Under the pieces are notes generated by a model. That model was not told the origin of the DNA and searched no databases. It saw only the letters and a list, made by a program, of their open reading frames with translations. A DNA stretch of 64,000 nt, taken from NCBI GenBank assembly GCA_033220425.1, contig CM065652.1, positions 4,526,001 through 4,590,000 on the forward strand, given 5' to 3'. The translations under genes and the position numbers were made by a program. Below are positions 60,506-64,000 of this stretch, piece by piece (within the stretch, counting starts at the first letter, position 1; every line of letters starts with the position of its first letter). The DNA comes from Lepraria neglecta (Eukaryota > Ascomycota > Lecanoromycetes > Lecanorales > Stereocaulaceae).

Positions 60506-63500
60506 TATTACGAACCTAATCCGTGCGTACCGGTAGATTCTCTAATTGATTCTTAATAGAGATAGAGGTATAACTATATAAGAGGTAAAGTAGGCTTCAA
60601 GTAATACTAAGCAGATCTAATATATAATTAGATAATATATATTTAGTATCTAGCCTAAGAGATCTATTATATATAGTAAATAATTAAATAGTAAGTTAAG
60701 CACCATACTCTAAATAGTAAGTAAATACTCTATATATATAGATATACGAAAGTTCGCTAAGCACTTTATAATCGCTTTAGTTATACTACGTTTATTATAT
60801 TTATCTTCTATAATCGCTTTGATTATACTATACTCGTTACGCTTATCGCTTAGTATACTAAGCGCTTAGGGCCTTATCCGAGTCGGGTATTATCTAGTCT
60901 AACTTATACTATAATAAACGCTATATCTATAGACGTATCTCTAGTTATAGCTTCTAGTCTTAATATTAGCTCCCTCTCCTAGATTTCTCGTCCTAAGAAA
61001 CTATCTATTCTTTATACTACTCTATTATACTAAATATTCAAGTTAACTATCCGTCCGCCGAATAGAGCTAGCTAGTAAGCTATCCAAAGTTATAATAAGG
61101 CTATATTCCCGATATATTACTAGCGGTAAATAATATCTAGTAGGCGATAACTCTAATAGATATTCTAACTACTTTACTAGTAGTAGGAAATATAACCTTA
61201 TAGTAGTACCCCTTAAAATATATTATATTAAAAAATAGCGTAATAAAATATAGTAGAAGTTATCCGATACTCTAGTAAAAGTAAGCTATCTATAGAAATA
61301 ATTCGAAGCGATAGAAAATAAAAAGAAGCTAATTATTAAATATAAGCTATAGAATATTAAGGAGTTAGAGAAGGACTAGTATATTATTCCTACTCTCTCT
61401 AGTAGTCTAATATTTAATATCTTATCCAAGTAATTCGATTTCCCCGGCGGGCTAGAAATCTCTAAGAGCTTTAACTAGTCTTCTTTTATCTCTAATAGAA
61501 CTCTTATAGATATTCTTTATAGTTCCCTATAAGGTTCCTATATCTGCGAATTATATTTCTGCCTCGGGGGTGCCTTAGTAGCCCCCGAGGCTATGAGCGG
61601 GGTGTGCTAGAAAGCTAGCTCAGGAGCGCCTCTGGGGGCCACTGAGGCCCCCCGAGGCAGTCACGAGGCACCAAGAGGCAGCCCCAAATCGATTCCGATT
61701 GGCCCCAAATTTCAAGGCCAGCTGCGTAAGGGTTATGCGATAAACTACCCTGAATCAGGACCCCGTAGGTATCATATTGCGCGAGGTATTCAAGTGCGCA
61801 GCGTTGAAATGTTGACGTTCTGGGTGCGGGCGCTAGGAACGCGCCTAGGAACGCGCCCAAATATCAACAAAGCTAAGGCCTTAGCAGCGCCCTAATCAGC
61901 GCCACTAACGTAATACGCAAAGCCGCAAAGTCGCAAGTCTACCGAATGCGCATATGTTAACATCGAATATCAACGGTACGGGGCCTCTATGGGCAAACAC
62001 CCCCGCGAGAACTTTGGCTGAATCGCTCGAATCCGGGTAGATGTTGGGGCTGCGACCTGGCGCCGTTGGGGGGTGAGGTTCCCGAGCGCTGCCGTCGATC
62101 ATGGAACATCACGGCTTTCGGGGTTAAGCTTCTAGGCGCTTGGCGCCGAAGCTTGGCTACTCAGGCTGCCTTAGAGCTGCCTCTACTGCCTTAGAGTATT
62201 GCGCGTTGCGCTGAGGCAGCGGGGGCACCCCTAGGAGCTCCGGGCGCTATCCGCGGAAGCTAATATTTGCCGAGGCAGAAATAATTTGCAGATGTAAAAG
62301 CTTCCTAGATATTCTCCGTTTTATTATACCCTTTCTATTTAACTAGATAGAACTAATTTCTTCTATCTAGAATCCTCTTAACTTTATACTCTATTTCCTC
62401 TTTAATATTATAATAGAATATCTCTTATAGTAGTATATTTAGGTCCGCTAGCTCTAAGAGTAAGATATAGAATACTAGATATACTTTAGTATTAGATAGT
62501 AGTTAGTATTTATAGTTAATAGGTCCTTCTACCCGTCTAATTAAGAATAGTCTAACCTTAATATAATCTAGTTTCTTACTTAGTCTTATTATTCTTATAT
62601 TCTTTATTAGGAGGTATACTTTATCTCCCTCTTTAAGCTAAGGAATATTCTTTCTTTTTCTATTAATTTATTCCTTTAACCTCCTATTTAAGTTTTTAAT
62701 AGTCCTTTATATATCTTTATATAAATTCTTAAGCTCCTCTATCTTAACTAAGGCCTTTTCTATATTAGGTCCTTCTCTAGAATATAGAAAAGTATTTATA
62801 TCCTTTCTATAGTTAGTAAAGAATAGTATTAGTCTCGTCGTATCTAACCTTTTATTATTATATACTAGTTATACTATTAGAAGTAGTAAAATCTAGTTAT
62901 TTTACTTCTAGTTTATATAATACCTTAAATATACTTCTATTATCTAATTCCTATATTCTATTTATCTATCTATAGATAATATACTATTAATATCTAAAGT
63001 TTGGTTCTAATTACTACTATAAGTATTTTCTAGTAGTTAGAAGTAAATAATTTATCTCTATTAGATATTATTAACTTAGGTATACTATAGTCCTTTATTA
63101 GTCTATTAAGTAGTATAAAGGCTAATTAATCTACTTTATAGATTTCTTTAAATAGTACTATAATTATATACTTTATTAATTTATCTATAATAACTATAAT
63201 TAAGTTAAAAGTATCTTATATAGCTAGGTCCTATAATAGTAGTAGTTTAATTATAAAGTCTATAGTAATATCGTTCAATAGTAATTCTAGTACCGGAGTA
63301 AACTATATTTATCTATACTTAGCGTATCGTACGGCCTTATTTTACTAGTACTAGATATATTCTTTAATATATTATTCAACGCGCGCTCGAAGCCTTAGCG
63401 CCGCGTATCCTTATTCTAGAAGTTCTACTATTTTAGATACTCCTAGGTAACTTTATAAAGGATTATTGTAGTAATCTCTAATTACTTCTTTAATATATAG

Positions 63501-63636
63501 ATTAGATAAGTAGGTCTTATCCTATTATTTAAGTAATACCGAATTCTATTAATCCTTTTGTAGATTTATTATAAATATATCGTTACTATAGACCTTTATA
63601 ATTCTATTAGTTATATTAGATCCTAATTATAAGGTA
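60506..63636 (-). mobile_element. Ty3/gypsy fossil fragment B3, family B, truncated
   Basis: Minus strand: 3' LTR 60,506-60,965 (460 bp; U3 start matches the B1 LTR), then internal sequence: 3' untranslated region, chromodomain-like end (about 62,310-62,420), integrase (about 62,700-63,500), stopping before RNase H at about 63,636. Interrupted by the element at 61,541-62,294. RIP-degraded; broken many times. Confidence 0.75.
61541..62294. mobile_element. GC-rich 754-bp TIR element with TA duplication (non-autonomous, Tc1/mariner-like)
   Basis: Terminal inverted repeats 61,541-61,567 (TATCTGCG...CTGCCTCGG) and 62,270-62,294 (CCGAGGCAG...GCAGATG) match almost base for base. TA is present at 61,539-61,540 and 62,295-62,296, and the flanking gypsy sequence rejoins (ggttccTA...). 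Subterminal DNA is packed with GCCTCGG/GAGGCA/TGCCTTAG motifs on both sides, typical of transposase-binding arrays. A hairpin GCCTCGGGGG...CCCCCGAGGC occupies the 5' end. Interior frames (61,860-61,615 and 62,102-61,905, minus) show no DDE transposase motif, so it must move in trans. Its GC content is far above the surrounding RIP-mutated DNA. The TA duplication suggests Tc1/mariner but without a transposase the superfamily is tentative. Confidence 0.72.
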
Positions 63637-63772
63637 TACTCTCCGTTAGCGGGCCGTTATCCTTCTATACGATAGGCTCCTCGCTAGTAGACCGTTGCTG
63701 CGCTCTAGGAGCTACGTCTCGCTAGCGCTACGATATTGGACTACGGCTTAGCTTCCCGCTATTCCTACGCTA
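63637..63772. other. GC-balanced spacer between B3 and the terminal repeat
   Basis: Begins abruptly where gypsy homology ends (ggtatactctccgttagcggg). About 135 bp with many CG dinucleotides and short inverted motifs (ctaggagctacg; ctagcgctacg). Probably part of the repeat that continues to the window's end. Confidence 0.35.
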
Positions 63773-64000
63773 CTATATATAAAGGTATTCAAAGACGTAA
63801 AGTAGTTATATTACTAGTATAGTATAGATGATTCTATATTAGAACTAATTACTAAGGATCTTTAGAAAAGAAGTAGATAGACCGCTCCTTAAGCTTCTTC
63901 CTGCGGGTAATATATAGCCGCTATTAGGTAGCTAGCGTACTACTAAGAGCCTAGCTCCTAATAGCTACTAAGTCGATCGAATATTATCCCGACCTACGCT
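63773..64000. repeat. Dispersed ~245-bp repeat, copy 2 (cut by window end)
   Basis: Same orientation and order as 57,640-57,885. The match is still running at base 64,000 (tattatcccgacctacgct), so the copy continues beyond the window. Confidence 0.6.

Noticed and set aside
61615-62102. Two minus-strand frames within the TIR element
   Set aside because: Pro/Gly/Ala-rich translation of GC-rich subterminal repeats; no transposase motifs.
1-64000. CRISPR arrays, rRNA genes, bacterial-type operons or riboswitches
   Set aside because: None seen; repeats are LTR, TIR or tandem types, genes have spliceosomal introns and eukaryotic promoters.

Overview
The window reads as filamentous ascomycete (Pezizomycotina) DNA with a two-compartment genome. 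About 1-39,995 and 57,640-64,000 are AT-rich, TpA-saturated repeat blocks with almost no open reading frames. This is the signature expected of repeat-induced point mutation (RIP) acting on transposons. Between them lies an island of ordinary base composition (about 40.2-57.6 kb). It holds genes with short introns (38-91 bp, GT...AG) in compact fungal gene structures.

Left block: a nested stack of Ty3/gypsy LTR elements, mostly chromoviruses. One element (1-18,933, 5' end outside the window) is interrupted by an unclassified ~970-bp repeat, by a gypsy element of a different lineage on the minus strand (2,617-9,020) and by a family-A gypsy (9,306-16,055). It appears to sit in the gag of another gypsy (18,934-38,054). 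That second element is itself split by a minus-strand family-A element (19,267-33,176), which carries a further plus-strand family-A element (21,011-27,749) and a solo LTR (30,742-31,167). Five insertions have matching 5-bp target duplications, so the order of events can be read directly. A short 153-bp-LTR element (38,113-39,677) and degraded LTR/GGATATCC debris lead up to the island.

Gene island: seven genes are supported, six of which look like a small secondary-metabolism cluster without a backbone synthase. In order: a PrnB/indoleamine-dioxygenase-like protein with a membrane anchor (-), a SAM methyltransferase (-), a DHA2-type MFS transporter (+), a small secreted protein (-), a secreted tyrosinase (+), an NmrA-like NAD(P)-binding protein (-) and a C2H2 plus Zn2Cys6 transcription factor (+). 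The methyltransferase and transporter share a divergent promoter region. A relic of a second transporter lies downstream of the first. The transporter, secreted protein and transcription factor each show one apparent single-base frame slip; this is either real decay of the locus or base-calling error. The idea that the genes form one pathway is inference from gene content and proximity. No PKS, NRPS, terpene synthase or P450 was seen.

Right block: a dispersed repeat seen again at the window's end, head-to-tail copies of the ~1-kb repeat also found near position 700, two minus-strand gypsy fragments, and a GC-rich 754-bp element with terminal inverted repeats and a TA duplication that has largely escaped RIP. 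All gene models were built by eye from splice signals, frame continuity and remembered family sequence patterns; no database search was possible.
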